Shown here one piece after another: positions 45,333 to 54,927 of a stretch of 64,000 nt of DNA (positions are counted from its first letter, which is position 1; each line of letters begins with the position of its first letter). The DNA is from Streptomyces sp. MBT53 (lineage in GTDB: Bacteria > Actinomycetota > Actinomycetes > Streptomycetales > Streptomycetaceae). The position numbers were made by a program, and so were the translations under genes. The stretch is from assembly GCF_016654115.1 (NCBI RefSeq), contig NZ_JAEQAZ010000017.1, positions 1-64,000 on the forward strand, read 5' to 3'. The notes under the pieces are model-generated. The model searched no databases and was not told where the DNA came from. It saw nothing but the letters and a program-made list of their open reading frames with translations.

Positions 45333-45533
45333 ATGGCCAAGGTGAACGTCTCGCTCGACGCAGCGCTCGTCGTGGAAGTCATGGTCCTCGCAGGAGTGAA
45401 CAACCCGCAGGACGCCGTCGAACTCGTCGTCCGCGACTACATCCAGCGCGGCCACCGCACCGAGGCCAGGGCCGAGGCCCGCGACGACGCGCGGCGCGAG
45501 GTGGACGTGAAACCCCGCGAGGTCGAGGGCTGA
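45333..45533 (+). CDS. VapB-like antitoxin without adjacent toxin
   Basis: A 66-residue protein with the N-terminal pattern MAKVNVSLDAALVVEVMVLA and NNPQDAVELVVRDYIQRG, like the VapB (DUF2191) antitoxin ribbon-helix-helix family. The C-terminal third is charged (EARAEARDDARREVDVKPRE) and would be the toxin-wrapping tail. No PIN-domain toxin gene lies on either side: a NUDIX gene follows on the opposite strand and a membrane protein precedes. It may be a retained orphan that binds DNA or neutralises a distant toxin. Confidence 0.75.
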   Translation: MAKVNVSLDAALVVEVMVLAGVNNPQDAVELVVRDYIQRGHRTEARAEARDDARREVDVKPREVEG

Positions 45534-45559
45534 GACCGGCGGGGCCGTCGGGAAGGGGC

Positions 45560-46057
45560 TCAGCCCACCCGTCGCCCGTTCTCCAGCTCCGCCGTCCCCG
45601 CCCCCTCCGCCAGTACGTCGAGCCCGACCAGGACCCGGAGTCCCAGGGAACCCGGCAGGTACTCGGTGAGTTCGTCGCGCGGGACGAGGCGCCAGGACAG
45701 GAGTTCCTCCTCCTGGAGCCGGATCGACTTGAGGTCGTTCGCGGTGAGGACTCCGCCGTCGTAGAGGTAGGCCACCAGTGGCGGGTACTCCGGCCCGTGG
45801 TAGATCCAGTCCACGGCGAGGAGTTGCCCGAGTTCGACGTCGAGGCCGATCTCCTCCAGCGTCTCGCGGCGCGCTCCCTGGCGCGGTGTCTCGCCGTCGT
45901 CCGACTCGATGGTGCCGCCCGGAAGAGCCCAGCCCTCACGGTAGTTGGGCTCGACGAGCAGGACGTTGCCCTCGGTGTCGCGAAAGAGCGCGGCGGCCCC
46001 GGCGAGGATGCGGGGGAGTCCGGCGAGGTACGTGGCGAAATCTGGCGTGGTGGTCAT
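45560..46057 (-). CDS. NUDIX hydrolase
   Basis: A 165-residue NUDIX protein. The box begins GGTIESDDGETPRQGARRET and ends LEEIGLD (GX5EX7REUXEEXGU pattern, about residues 47-70). It hydrolyses a nucleoside diphosphate linked to another group; the substrate is not predictable here. Its start overlaps the stop of the upstream helix-turn-helix regulator (ATGA-type), so the two are cotranscribed. Confidence 0.9.
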   Translation of the reverse strand: MTTTPDFATYLAGLPRILAGAAALFRDTEGNVLLVEPNYREGWALPGGTIESDDGETPRQGARRETLEEIGLDVELGQLLAVDWIYHGPEYPPLVAYLYDGGVLTANDLKSIRLQEEELLSWRLVPRDELTEYLPGSLGLRVLVGLDVLAEGAGTAELENGRRVG

Positions 46058-46911
46058 TCAGGAAGGGTAACCAGCCCGCGCAGCCGTCTCTCCGACTCGC
46101 TGCCGGGCTCCGGGAAGTGACAGATCAGGCTCAGCCAGGGCGCTTCCTGCACCGCGAGCCGTACGTACGACACCTCGATGTCACCCGCGGAGGGGTGGCG
46201 GTAGCGGCGCACGGAGGAGCGGAACTCCACCACTTCGTGTGCTTCCCACAGACGTGCGAAGTGCGGGCTGGTGGTGGTGAGTTCGTCGATCAGCTCGGCG
46301 AAGCGCGGGTTGTCCAGTTCGTACGCCGCCTGCTGCCGCAGCAGGCCCGCCATCCACTCCGTCTCCGCCTCCCACTCGGGCATCAGGGCGCGGATGCCGG
46401 GTTCCCTGAACAGCAGCCAGGCGCTGTTGAGTTCACGGCGCGGCCGGTCGAGGAGGGCGGCGCCGAGGACGGCCTCCTGGGCCCGGTTCCAGGCCAGGAC
46501 GTCGAAGCAGCGGTCGATGACGAACGCGGGGTTCGGCATCAGCGTGTCGAGGAACGCCCGTACGGCGTCCGGTACTTGGAGGGACCGCTCGGCCGGCTCG
46601 GGCGCCGGCCTGCCCGCCAGCCGGAACAGGTGGGCGCGTTCCACCTCGTCCAACTGCAGCGCGCGGGCCAGGGCGAGCAGGATCTGCGGGGAGACGTTGA
46701 TGTCACGGCCCTGCTCCAGCCACGTGTACCAGGTCAGGCTGACACCCGAGAGGAGGGAGACTTCTTCGCGGCGCAGACCGGGAGTTCGGCGCCGGCCACC
46801 CGCGGGCAGCCCCGTACCGTCCGGGTCGGCGCGCTCACGGCGGGACCGCAGGAAGGCGGCGAGGGCCTTGCGGCCGTGATCCCCGGATTCTGGTGGTGGT
46901 GTCGCTGGCAC
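46054..46911 (-). CDS. XRE-type regulator with MmyB-like ligand domain
   Basis: A 285-residue regulator of the common Streptomyces type. The N-terminal helix-turn-helix (about residues 12-85) has LRREEVSLLSGVSLTWYTWL and EQGRDINVSPQILLALARAL. The C-terminal MmyB-like PAS-related domain (about 110-280) has FVIDRCFDVLAWNRA, EFRSSVRRYRHPSAGDIEVS and AVQEAPWLSLICHFPEPGS. Such domains may bind a fatty acid or similar ligand. It is divergent from a short-chain dehydrogenase gene 101 bases away, the arrangement usually seen when this regulator type controls a neighbouring SDR. Confidence 0.9.
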   Translation of the reverse strand: MPATPPPESGDHGRKALAAFLRSRRERADPDGTGLPAGGRRRTPGLRREEVSLLSGVSLTWYTWLEQGRDINVSPQILLALARALQLDEVERAHLFRLAGRPAPEPAERSLQVPDAVRAFLDTLMPNPAFVIDRCFDVLAWNRAQEAVLGAALLDRPRRELNSAWLLFREPGIRALMPEWEAETEWMAGLLRQQAAYELDNPRFAELIDELTTTSPHFARLWEAHEVVEFRSSVRRYRHPSAGDIEVSYVRLAVQEAPWLSLICHFPEPGSESERRLRGLVTLPE

Positions 46912-47012
46912 CAGTCAATTCTGCACTCTTCAACCGGGCGGCCCACCGGCGCAGGGTGAGAGGGACACCGGTCTCCATGGTGTTCTGAACTCCCTTGTGA
47001 AAGGCGGCCCTT

Positions 47013-47903
<891 letters not shown>

Positions 47904-48465
47904 GATCGAGGATCCGCCCGGCCCGCTCCTCCGAGCCCGGCCGCGCCGGATCGATCCGCCACAACACGCTGAGCTGGAGCAGCACATCCTCCGGGTCGAT
48001 ACCGGACTTCAGCGAACCGTCGGCGGCCCCGGCCTTCAGGAGGACGTCGATCGCGGCCACGAAGGGCGCGAAGTACTCGTCGTCCGCGCCCCCGTCGGTC
48101 GCCGCGTGGATGACCTCGGCGACGCCGTATTTGAGCCGCCCGTAGTGGGCGACTTCGTCAAACCAGAGTCGTAGCGCTGCGAGCGGCGGATGTTCGGCCA
48201 GCAGCGCGGGCGCGCGGTCGATCAGGTGCTGGATGTCGTGCCGGTACAGCTCCAGGATCAGCGCCTCCCGGGTGGGGAAGTGCCGGTAGAGCGTCCCGAT
48301 GCCGACGCCCGCCTGCTTGGCGATCGCGGTGAGGGAGGCGCCGCTCGACGCGGCGACGGCCTCGCGGGCGACGGCCAGGATGCGCTCCCGGTTGTCGAGG
48401 GCGTCGCGGCGGGTCGGTTTCGGGTTCACGGGTGCGGGTCGTCCGTCCGGTGTCGGATTGCTAAG

Positions 48466-48511
48466 CGGAGGGCCCTCCGGTACGTTGGTGAATGTACCGG
48501 AGGGGCCTCCG
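48466..48511. promoter_or_regulatory. 46-bp palindromic operator between TetR and reductase genes
   Basis: CGGAGGGCCCTCCGGTAC (48466-48483) and GTACCGGAGGGGCCTCCG (48494-48511) are complementary at 17 of 18 positions around GTTGGTGAAT. Each arm itself contains a near-perfect palindrome (CGGAGGGCCCTCCG, CGGAGGGGCCTCCG). The arm centres are about 28 bases apart, so two repressor dimers could bind on similar faces. Confidence 0.75.
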
Positions 48512-48563
48512 TTTCGCTCTCCATTCTGGCACACCCCCACCCGACACCGCAGGGAGCACCGTC

Positions 48564-49583
48564 ATGCCCGAACTCGTCCTGGTCACCGGAGGCAGCGGCT
48601 ACATCGCCGGCTGGTGCATCGCGGAACTGCTGCGCCGCGGCTACGACGTCCGTACGACCGTCCGCGCCAAGGGCAAGGAGCGCGCGGTCACCGACGCCGT
48701 CGCGACCGTGGCCGACCCCGCCGGGCGGCTGAGCTTCGCCGTCGCCGACCTCACGGCCGACGCGGGCTGGGACGCCGCGCTCAAGGGCGTCGACTACGTC
48801 CTGCACGTCGCCTCCCCGCTCGGCGCCGCCTCGGACGACCCCGACGCTCTGATCGCCCCGGCCCGCGACGGCGCCCTGCGCGTCCTGCGCGCGGCCACCG
48901 AGGCGGGCGTACGACGCGTCGTGATGACCTCGGCCGCGAACGCCGCGAGCCCCTCGTCGTACGCCTCGGAAGGTGTCACCGACGAGACGCTTTGGACCGA
49001 TCCAGACGACCCGACCCTGATCCCGTACCGCCGCTCGAAGACCCTCGCCGAGCGGGCCGCCTGGGACTTCATGAGCGGCTACGACGGCCCGACCGAGCTG
49101 ACCACCGTGCTCCCCGGCGCCGTCTTTGGACCGGTCCTCACCACCGCGAACCTCGGCTCCGTCGGCATCATCGCGCGCATGGTGAGCGGCAAGATGCCCG
49201 GCGTCCCGCGCATCGGCCTCGAGGTCGTGGACGTCCGGGACCTGGTCGACGTACACCTCCGGGCGATGACGTCACCGGAGGCCGCCGGTCAACGCTTCCT
49301 GGCCACCGGGGAGTTCGTGTGGATGGCGGACATCGCGCGCACCCTGCGCGACGGCCTCGGCGAGCACGGTCGTACCGTCTCCACGCGCCGCCTCCCGGAC
49401 TTCGCGGTCCGTCTCGCCGCCCGCTTCTTGGACCGGTCCCTCCGTGAGATCATCCCCGCGCTCGGCCGCCGCAACCGCCACAGCACGGAGAAGGCGCGCC
49501 GCGTCCTCGGCTGGGAACCGCGCCCGGCGCGGGAGGCCGCCCTCGACTGCGCCCGGAGTCTTGTCGCCCAGGGGGCCGTCTAG
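48564..49583 (+). CDS. NAD-dependent epimerase/dehydratase-family reductase (dihydroflavonol-reductase-like)
   Basis: A 339-residue extended SDR. The N-terminal motif is LVLVTGGSGYIAGWCIAELL, the catalytic residues lie in VVMTSAANAAS and YRRSKTLAERAAWDF (YxxxK), and VLPGAVFGPVLTTANLGS is typical of the dihydroflavonol/cinnamoyl/aldehyde-reductase branch. The substrate is probably a carbonyl compound. The ATG follows CAGGGAGCACCGTC. Its control region carries the large palindrome shared with the divergent TetR gene. It ends sharing CTAG with the convergent ADP-ribosylglycohydrolase. Confidence 0.9.
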   Translation: MPELVLVTGGSGYIAGWCIAELLRRGYDVRTTVRAKGKERAVTDAVATVADPAGRLSFAVADLTADAGWDAALKGVDYVLHVASPLGAASDDPDALIAPARDGALRVLRAATEAGVRRVVMTSAANAASPSSYASEGVTDETLWTDPDDPTLIPYRRSKTLAERAAWDFMSGYDGPTELTTVLPGAVFGPVLTTANLGSVGIIARMVSGKMPGVPRIGLEVVDVRDLVDVHLRAMTSPEAAGQRFLATGEFVWMADIARTLRDGLGEHGRTVSTRRLPDFAVRLAARFLDRSLREIIPALGRRNRHSTEKARRVLGWEPRPAREAALDCARSLVAQGAV

Positions 49584-50656
49584 TTGTCGGCGGTCTGCGC
49601 CAACTGCACTGTCCGCTCGGCGAGTTCACTGATCCGTACCCCGTCGAACCCGAACACCGCACTGCGCACGGTGTTTTCGAGCGGGTCCTTCCACTGTGCC
49701 GGGATCGCGGCGGCGCCGTTCAGCACCCCGGCGACGGAACCGGCGGTCGCGCCGTTCGAGTCGGTGTCGAGGCCGCCGCGGACGGTGAGCGTGATGGTGC
49801 GGGTGAAGTCGCCGTCGCCGTACAGGAGTCCGGCGGTGAGGACGGCCGCGTTCGGGATCGTGTGGATCCAGCCGAGGCCCGCCGTCTCCTCGGACAGTGT
49901 GGTGAGCGTGTCCTCCCAGGTCATCCGGGTCTCGTGGAGCGTGAGCACCCGGCGCACGGTGCGGGCGAGACGGCAGCCCGGCGGGATCACGGTCAGCGCC
50001 GTGTCCAGCGCGTGCCGCACGGTCGGCGCGGTGAACGCCGCCGAGATCAGGGCTGCGGCCCACATCGAGCCGTAGACACCGTTCCCCGTGTGGGACAACA
50101 CGGCGTCCCTGCGCGCCAGTTGGGCCGCGCGGCGCGGGGCACCAGGGTTGGTCCAGCCGTGGATGTCGGCGCGGATCAGGGCGCCGATCCACTCCTGGTA
50201 CGGGTTGTCGTACGTCGCCGTCAGCGGTGGCTTGAGGCCGTTGGCGAGGTTGCGGTAGGCGGCGCGCTCGGCCGTGTACGTCTGGAGGTACGGGAGGCGC
50301 AGCAGCCACAGTTCGCCGACCTGCTCGGTGCTGAAGCCGAAGCCGTGGGTCTCCAGGAGGTCGAGGCCGAGAATGGCGTAGTCGACGTCGTCGTCACGGC
50401 AGCTGCCGTGGATCCGGCCGCGCACGCACCGCTGCCACTCGGGGCGCAGCTCGAAGCCGTCGTCCTCGCCGGGCGGCTCCGGCAGGTAGTCGGTGAGCGG
50501 CAGGGCGGCGGCCCGCCGGAGATAGCGGTCGATGCGGTCGCGGGTCCACAGGTCGCCCTGCTCGACGGGCTTGCCGAGCATGTTGCCCGCGATCCGGCCC
50601 AGCCAGCCCCCGAGGACACGGTCCGCGAGCGCCTGCTCAGTACCTACTGGGGTCAT
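49580..50656 (-). CDS. ADP-ribosylglycohydrolase-family protein
   Basis: A 358-residue enzyme of the DraG/ARH fold, removing ADP-ribose from proteins or small molecules with two magnesium ions. The metal motifs are CRDDDVDYAILGLDLLE (about residues 85-101) and GLDTDSNGATAGSVAGVL near residue 300; GGWLGRIAGNMLGKP starts the fold. NGVYGSMWAAA is also typical. The substrate may be ADP-ribosylated arginine, or a nucleoside-like metabolite, since many family members are orphan. The ATG follows CCGGAGAC. Together with the macro domain and the sirtuin it is the third ADP-ribose-related gene in 20 kb, though they are not in one operon. Confidence 0.9.
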   Translation of the reverse strand: MTPVGTEQALADRVLGGWLGRIAGNMLGKPVEQGDLWTRDRIDRYLRRAAALPLTDYLPEPPGEDDGFELRPEWQRCVRGRIHGSCRDDDVDYAILGLDLLETHGFGFSTEQVGELWLLRLPYLQTYTAERAAYRNLANGLKPPLTATYDNPYQEWIGALIRADIHGWTNPGAPRRAAQLARRDAVLSHTGNGVYGSMWAAALISAAFTAPTVRHALDTALTVIPPGCRLARTVRRVLTLHETRMTWEDTLTTLSEETAGLGWIHTIPNAAVLTAGLLYGDGDFTRTITLTVRGGLDTDSNGATAGSVAGVLNGAAAIPAQWKDPLENTVRSAVFGFDGVRISELAERTVQLAQTADN

Positions 50657-50821
50657 GTCTCCGGTCTACCCGATTCCGGGCCCGGCAGCGGCACAGCGGA
50701 CGCTCAGCCCGGTCCCAGCGTTCGGTCGGGGCATGACGGCGGGGGCGTCGGCCGGTTAGGGTCGCAAGCGGCGCGACTGGCCCTGAAGTGTGCGGGGCCC
50801 GTAGAGCAAGGGGATCGCAAG

Positions 50822-51973
50822 GTGGCGGACGCTGCACAGAGGGGCACCCACAGGGTGCTCATCGCCGCGGACAAGTTCAAGGGGTCGCTGACGGCCGTGC
50901 AGGTCGCCGAGCGGGTGACGGCCGGGCTGCGCCGGGTCGTACCCGATCTGGAGGTCGCCGCGATGCCGGTCGCCGACGGCGGCGACGGCACGGTGGACGC
51001 GGCCGTCGCGGCCGGGTTCGAGCGACGGGAGATACGGGTCGCCGGACCCCTCGGCGACGAGGTCACCGCGGCCTTCGCGGTCCGCGGCGACACGGCCGTC
51101 GTGGAGATGGCCGAGGCGAGCGGGCTGCAGAGACTGCCCAAGGGCGTCTTCGCCCCGCTCACCTCCTCGACGTACGGCTCCGGCGAACTGCTGCGGGCCG
51201 CACTCGACGCGGGCGCCCGCACGATCGTGTTCGGCGTCGGCGGCAGCGCCACGACCGACGGCGGCGCGGGCATGCTCTCCGCGCTCGGCGCCCGCTTCCT
51301 GGACGCGGACGGCGAACCGGTGCCCCCGGGCGGCGGCGCCCTGATCGACCTGGCCTCGGCCGACCTCTCGGGCCTCGACCCGCGCCTCGCCTCCGTCGCC
51401 CTCGTCCTCGCCAGCGACGTCGACAACCCGCTCACCGGCCCCAAGGGCGCCGCCGCGGTCTACGGCCCCCAGAAGGGCGCCGCACCGGACGACGTGGACG
51501 CCCTCGACGCGGCCCTCGGCCACTACGCGAAGATCCTCGAGGAGTCGATCGGCGCTCGGGCCGCCGAGTACGCCATCGCGCCCGGCGCGGGCGCGGCGGG
51601 TGGCATCGGCTACGGCGCGCTCCTCCTCGGCGCCCGCTTCCGCCCCGGCATCGAGGTCATGCTCGACGTCCTCGGCTTCGCCTCCGCGCTGGAGGGCGCC
51701 ACCCTCGTCATCACCGGCGAGGGCTCCCTCGACGAACAGACCCTGCACGGCAAGGCCCCGGCCGGAGTCGCCGCGGCGGCCCGCGCGGAGGGCAAGGAGG
51801 TCGTCGCCGTCTGCGGCCGCCTCGCCCTGCCCCCACAGGCCCTCGGCCACGCCGGCATCCGCCGCGCCTACCCCCTCACGTCCGTCGAACCGGACGTCGT
51901 GAAGTGCATCGCCGACGCGGGCCCGATCCTGGAGCGGGTGGCGGAGAACATCGCGCGGGACTTTCTGGTCTGA
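50822..51973 (+). CDS. Glycerate 2-kinase (GlxK/GarK type)
   Basis: A 383-residue glycerate kinase of the class II (GarK/GlxK) family, making 2-phosphoglycerate from glycerate and ATP. Signatures are VLIAADKFKGSLTAVQVAER, PVADGGDGTVDA, GVGGSATTDGGAGMLSALGA, LASDVDNPLTGPKGAA, and ITGEGSLDEQTLHGKAP. The GTG at 50822 follows AAGGGGATCGCAAG. It stands alone, with a clear terminator downstream, and would feed products of glyoxylate or sugar-acid metabolism to glycolysis. Confidence 0.93.
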   Translation: MADAAQRGTHRVLIAADKFKGSLTAVQVAERVTAGLRRVVPDLEVAAMPVADGGDGTVDAAVAAGFERREIRVAGPLGDEVTAAFAVRGDTAVVEMAEASGLQRLPKGVFAPLTSSTYGSGELLRAALDAGARTIVFGVGGSATTDGGAGMLSALGARFLDADGEPVPPGGGALIDLASADLSGLDPRLASVALVLASDVDNPLTGPKGAAAVYGPQKGAAPDDVDALDAALGHYAKILEESIGARAAEYAIAPGAGAAGGIGYGALLLGARFRPGIEVMLDVLGFASALEGATLVITGEGSLDEQTLHGKAPAGVAAAARAEGKEVVAVCGRLALPPQALGHAGIRRAYPLTSVEPDVVKCIADAGPILERVAENIARDFLV

Positions 51974-51993
51974 GTCCCGCACGAGGAACGCTG

Positions 51994-52025
51994 AAGGGCC
52001 CCGAGCCAAGCGGCTCGGGGCCCTT
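51994..52025. terminator. Terminator after glycerate kinase
   Basis: AAGGGCCCCGAGCC (51994-52007) pairs perfectly with GGCTCGGGGCCCTT (52012-52025) around AAGC, followed by CGTTCTTGTC. It lies between the convergent glycerate kinase and pssA genes and should work in both directions. Confidence 0.9.
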
Positions 52026-52052
52026 CGTTCTTGTCTGCTACGACCGCTGCGA

Positions 52053-52907
52053 CTACGGCTGCGCTGCTCGCGCCTCGCGCCGGTTGTCGCGGAAGTTGTT
52101 CACGCGGCGGGCCGTCGCGAACAGGGGGATCACCGCGCCCATGACCAGCTGGAGCGCGCAGCCCGTCTGGAGGAGCAGTTGGCCGCTCGGGGCGTCGAAC
52201 GCCCAGGCCGCCAGCAGGCCCATCGACAGGACGATCCAGGCGAGCATCGCGACCGCGAGGCGACCGCGCGGCTTCGGGTACTCGACCCGGCTCACCATCA
52301 GCCAGGCGGTGCCCAGGATCGCCATGAGCGTTGCCACGAAGGGCAGCTCGAGGAGCACGATCGAGACCACCGTCAGCGCGCCGAACGGGGAGGGCATGCC
52401 CTGGAACATGCCGTTCGGCGGGGTCACGCACGAGAAGCGGGCGAGTCTCAGCACCACGGCCAGCAACACCACGATCGCACCGACCGCGGCCACTCTCTGG
52501 TGCGCGTCGTCCGCGACCATGCCGTAGACGAGGACGAAGTACGCCGGTGCGAGGCCGAAGCTGATCAGGTCCGACAGGTTGTCCAGCTCCGCGCCCATGG
52601 GGGAGGAGCGCAGCTTGCGGGCGACGAGGCCGTCGAAGAGGTCGAAGACCGCCGCGCACAGCATCAGGATGACCGCGGTGGCCGCGCTGTGGCGGGCCAT
52701 GCCGGTCGACTCGTCGTTGCCCGTCAGGTGCGGGATCAGGATGCCGGTGGTGGTGAAGTACACCGCCATGAAGCCGCAGGTGGCGTTGCCGAGGGTGAGG
52801 GTGTCCGCTATTGAGAGGCGGAGAGAAAGAGGCATCTCCTCCTCGTCGTCCACCTCATCGGCCTCGGGCACCCAGCCCGCCTGTGTCTCCGGATCAATCA
52901 CGGTCAA
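52053..52907 (-). CDS. pssA: CDP-diacylglycerol-serine O-phosphatidyltransferase
   Basis: A 284-residue membrane enzyme joining serine to CDP-diacylglycerol. The CDP-alcohol phosphotransferase motif is FDLFDGLVARKLRSSPMGAE followed by LDNLSD, with six to eight membrane helices and a charged N-terminus (VPEADEVDDEEEMP). It starts at a TTG that overlaps the psd gene by 14 bases, an efficient coupling of synthase and decarboxylase; a GTG at 52901 is an alternative start. Product flows to phosphatidylethanolamine via the neighbouring gene. Confidence 0.93.
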   Translation of the reverse strand: MTVIDPETQAGWVPEADEVDDEEEMPLSLRLSIADTLTLGNATCGFMAVYFTTTGILIPHLTGNDESTGMARHSAATAVILMLCAAVFDLFDGLVARKLRSSPMGAELDNLSDLISFGLAPAYFVLVYGMVADDAHQRVAAVGAIVVLLAVVLRLARFSCVTPPNGMFQGMPSPFGALTVVSIVLLELPFVATLMAILGTAWLMVSRVEYPKPRGRLAVAMLAWIVLSMGLLAAWAFDAPSGQLLLQTGCALQLVMGAVIPLFATARRVNNFRDNRREARAAQP

Positions 52908-53550
52908 TGCGAGTCACCCCAGCCACCGTCTTCTGACCGACCTCCACGTCCACCTCGACACCCTCGGGGAGGTAGATGTCGACACGCGAACCGAAGCGGA
53001 TCAGTCCGATGCGCTCGCCCTGCTCGACCTTCGTGCCCTGCGGGACGTAGGGGACGATGCGGCGGGCGACGGCGCCGGCGATCTGGATCATCTCGATGTC
53101 ACCGAGCTCGGTGTCGAAGTGCCAGACGACCCGCTCGTTGTTCTCGCTCTCCTTGTTGAACGCGGGAACGAAACCGCCCGGGATGTGCTCGACCGAAGTC
53201 ACCGTGCCGGAGAGCGGCGCGCGGTTGACGTGGACGTTCAGCGGGCTCATGAAGATGGCGACGCGGGTGCGACCGTCCTTCCACGGCATGATGCTCTGCA
53301 CCACACCGTCGGCGGGCGAGATGACCCGGCCCCGGGTGATCTCGCGCTCGGGGTCGCGGAAGAACCACAGCATGCCCGCCGCGAGCGCGGTGGCGGGTAC
53401 GGCCACGGCCTTGGCGGCGCCGGACTTGCGCGCACGTACCAGGCTGAGGGCTGCGGTGGCGACGGTCGGCAGGAGCCACGGCGATGCTCCGCGCGCGAGG
53501 CGTACGCCTGCCAGGCTGTCGCGTGGTGCAGAGGTTTGGCTGTGGGGCAT
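52894..53550 (-). CDS. psd: Phosphatidylserine decarboxylase (short, soluble-like type)
   Basis: A 218-residue pyruvoyl enzyme making phosphatidylethanolamine. Self-cleavage is expected between G187 and S188 (IRFGSRVDIYLPEG) to form the pyruvoyl group. Other family blocks are FFRDPERE, SPADGVVQ, FMSPLNVHVNRAPLSG, PGGFVPAFNKES and NERVVWHF. A hydrophobic N-terminal region (about 28-65) anchors it to the membrane. The ATG at 53550 is preferred, with GAAGGTCATCC before it; the longer reading lacks support. It is transcribed with pssA and lies just downstream of the ethylmalonyl-CoA operon terminator. Confidence 0.94.
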   Translation of the reverse strand: MPHSQTSAPRDSLAGVRLARGASPWLLPTVATAALSLVRARKSGAAKAVAVPATALAAGMLWFFRDPEREITRGRVISPADGVVQSIMPWKDGRTRVAIFMSPLNVHVNRAPLSGTVTSVEHIPGGFVPAFNKESENNERVVWHFDTELGDIEMIQIAGAVARRIVPYVPQGTKVEQGERIGLIRFGSRVDIYLPEGVEVDVEVGQKTVAGVTRIDRD

Positions 53551-53674
53551 GGATGACCTTCGTAGCGGATGATGCCGCACTGTAACGGGGGACGGCGGCT
53601 TTCCCGGGATCGTACCGGTCGTGAGCCACAACTGGCTAAGCCAGTAAGTCGAGTCGGCGGCTGAAGAGCGTTGA

Positions 53675-53709
53675 CGGGGTGTGATCTTCTTCTCGAAGAA
53701 AACACCCCG
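53675..53709 (-). terminator. Hairpin at the end of the ethylmalonyl-CoA operon
   Basis: CGGGGTGT (53675-53682) pairs with ACACCCCG (53702-53709), with an inner TTCTT/AAGAA stem, starting 11 bases after the acyl-CoA dehydrogenase stop on the minus strand. It separates this operon from psd-pssA. Confidence 0.6.
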
Positions 53710-53719
53710 AAACGGACAA

Positions 53720-54925
53720 TCAGCCCTGGAATCGATACTCTTCGAGCAACCTGCGCCCGATGATCATTTTCTGGATTTCGGCGGTACCTTCGCCGATCAA
53801 CAGCATCGGCGCCTCGCGGTAAAGGCGTTCGATCTCGTACTCCTTGGAGAACCCGTACCCGCCGTGGATCCGGAAGGCGTCCTCCACGACCTCCTTGCAG
53901 TACTCGGAGGCGAGGTACTTCGCCATCCCTGCCTCAAGGTCGTTTCGTTCGCCGGAGTCCTTTTTGCGTGCCGCATTTACCATCATCGCATGGGCGGCCT
54001 CGACCTTGGTGGCCATCTCCGCCAGCTTGAACTGGATCGCCTGGTGCTGGGCGATCGGCTTCCCGAACGTGTGACGCTGCTGCGCGTAGGAGACGCCCAG
54101 CTCGAAGGCACGCTGAGCGACGCCGCAGCCACGCGCCGCCACATTCACGCGGCCCACCTCGACTCCGTCCATCATTTGGTAAAAACCTCGGCCGGTCTGG
54201 CCGCCGAGCACACGGTCGGCCGGGATCCGTAGACCGTCCATGATCAACTCGGTGGTGTCGACGCCCTTGTAGCCCATCTTGTCGATCTTCCCGGGGATGG
54301 TGAGACCGGGCCGGACCTCCCCGAAACCGGGCTCCTTCTCCACCAGGAAGGTCGTCATCGACTTGTGCGGCGCGGTGCCCTCCGGGTGCCCTTCGTCACT
54401 GCGTACGAGTACGGCCACGAGCGACGACGTGCCGCCGTTCGTCAGCCACATCTTCTGACCGGTCAGGACGTACTCGTCGCCGTCCTTCACCGCCTTCGAC
54501 GTGATCGCCGAGACGTCCGAACCGAGCGCCGGCTCCGACATGGAGAACGCGCCCCGGATGTCGCCTGCCGCCATGCGCGGCAGGAAGTGGTCCTTCTGCT
54601 CCTGCGTGCCGTGCTGCTTGAGCATGTACGCCACGATGAAGTGCGTGTTGACGATGCCGGACACCGACATCCACCCGCGCGCGATCTCCTCCACACACAG
54701 GGCGTACGTCAGCAACGACTCGCCCAGGCCGCCGTACTCCTCCGGGATCATCAGGCCGAACAGGCCCAACTCCTTGAGCCCGTCGACGATCTGCTGCGGA
54801 TACTCGTCGCGGTGCTCCAGCTCGGTGGCGACCGGGAGGATCTCCTTGTCCACGAAGTCGCGGACGGTGGACAGGATTTCCCGCTGGATGTCGGTGAGAC
54901 CGGCGGTCTGGGCGAGTCGCGCCAT
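53720..54925 (-). CDS. mcd: Acyl-CoA dehydrogenase, probable methylsuccinyl-CoA dehydrogenase
   Basis: A 401-residue FAD acyl-CoA dehydrogenase. The N-terminal helical domain has FGLMIPEEYGGLGESLL, the middle domain FSMSEPALGSDVSA and KMWLTNGG, and the C-terminal domain contains DAFRIHGGYGFSKEYEIERL. Its position as last gene after ccr, ecm, lyase and MaoC genes makes it the methylsuccinyl-CoA dehydrogenase of the ethylmalonyl-CoA pathway, giving mesaconyl-CoA; the assignment is by context. It starts 2 bases after the MaoC stop with AAGGAGCAGGAG upstream. The C-terminus ends RRLLEEYRFQG. Confidence 0.9.
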   Translation of the reverse strand: MARLAQTAGLTDIQREILSTVRDFVDKEILPVATELEHRDEYPQQIVDGLKELGLFGLMIPEEYGGLGESLLTYALCVEEIARGWMSVSGIVNTHFIVAYMLKQHGTQEQKDHFLPRMAAGDIRGAFSMSEPALGSDVSAITSKAVKDGDEYVLTGQKMWLTNGGTSSLVAVLVRSDEGHPEGTAPHKSMTTFLVEKEPGFGEVRPGLTIPGKIDKMGYKGVDTTELIMDGLRIPADRVLGGQTGRGFYQMMDGVEVGRVNVAARGCGVAQRAFELGVSYAQQRHTFGKPIAQHQAIQFKLAEMATKVEAAHAMMVNAARKKDSGERNDLEAGMAKYLASEYCKEVVEDAFRIHGGYGFSKEYEIERLYREAPMLLIGEGTAEIQKMIIGRRLLEEYRFQG

Positions 54926-54927
54926 GG

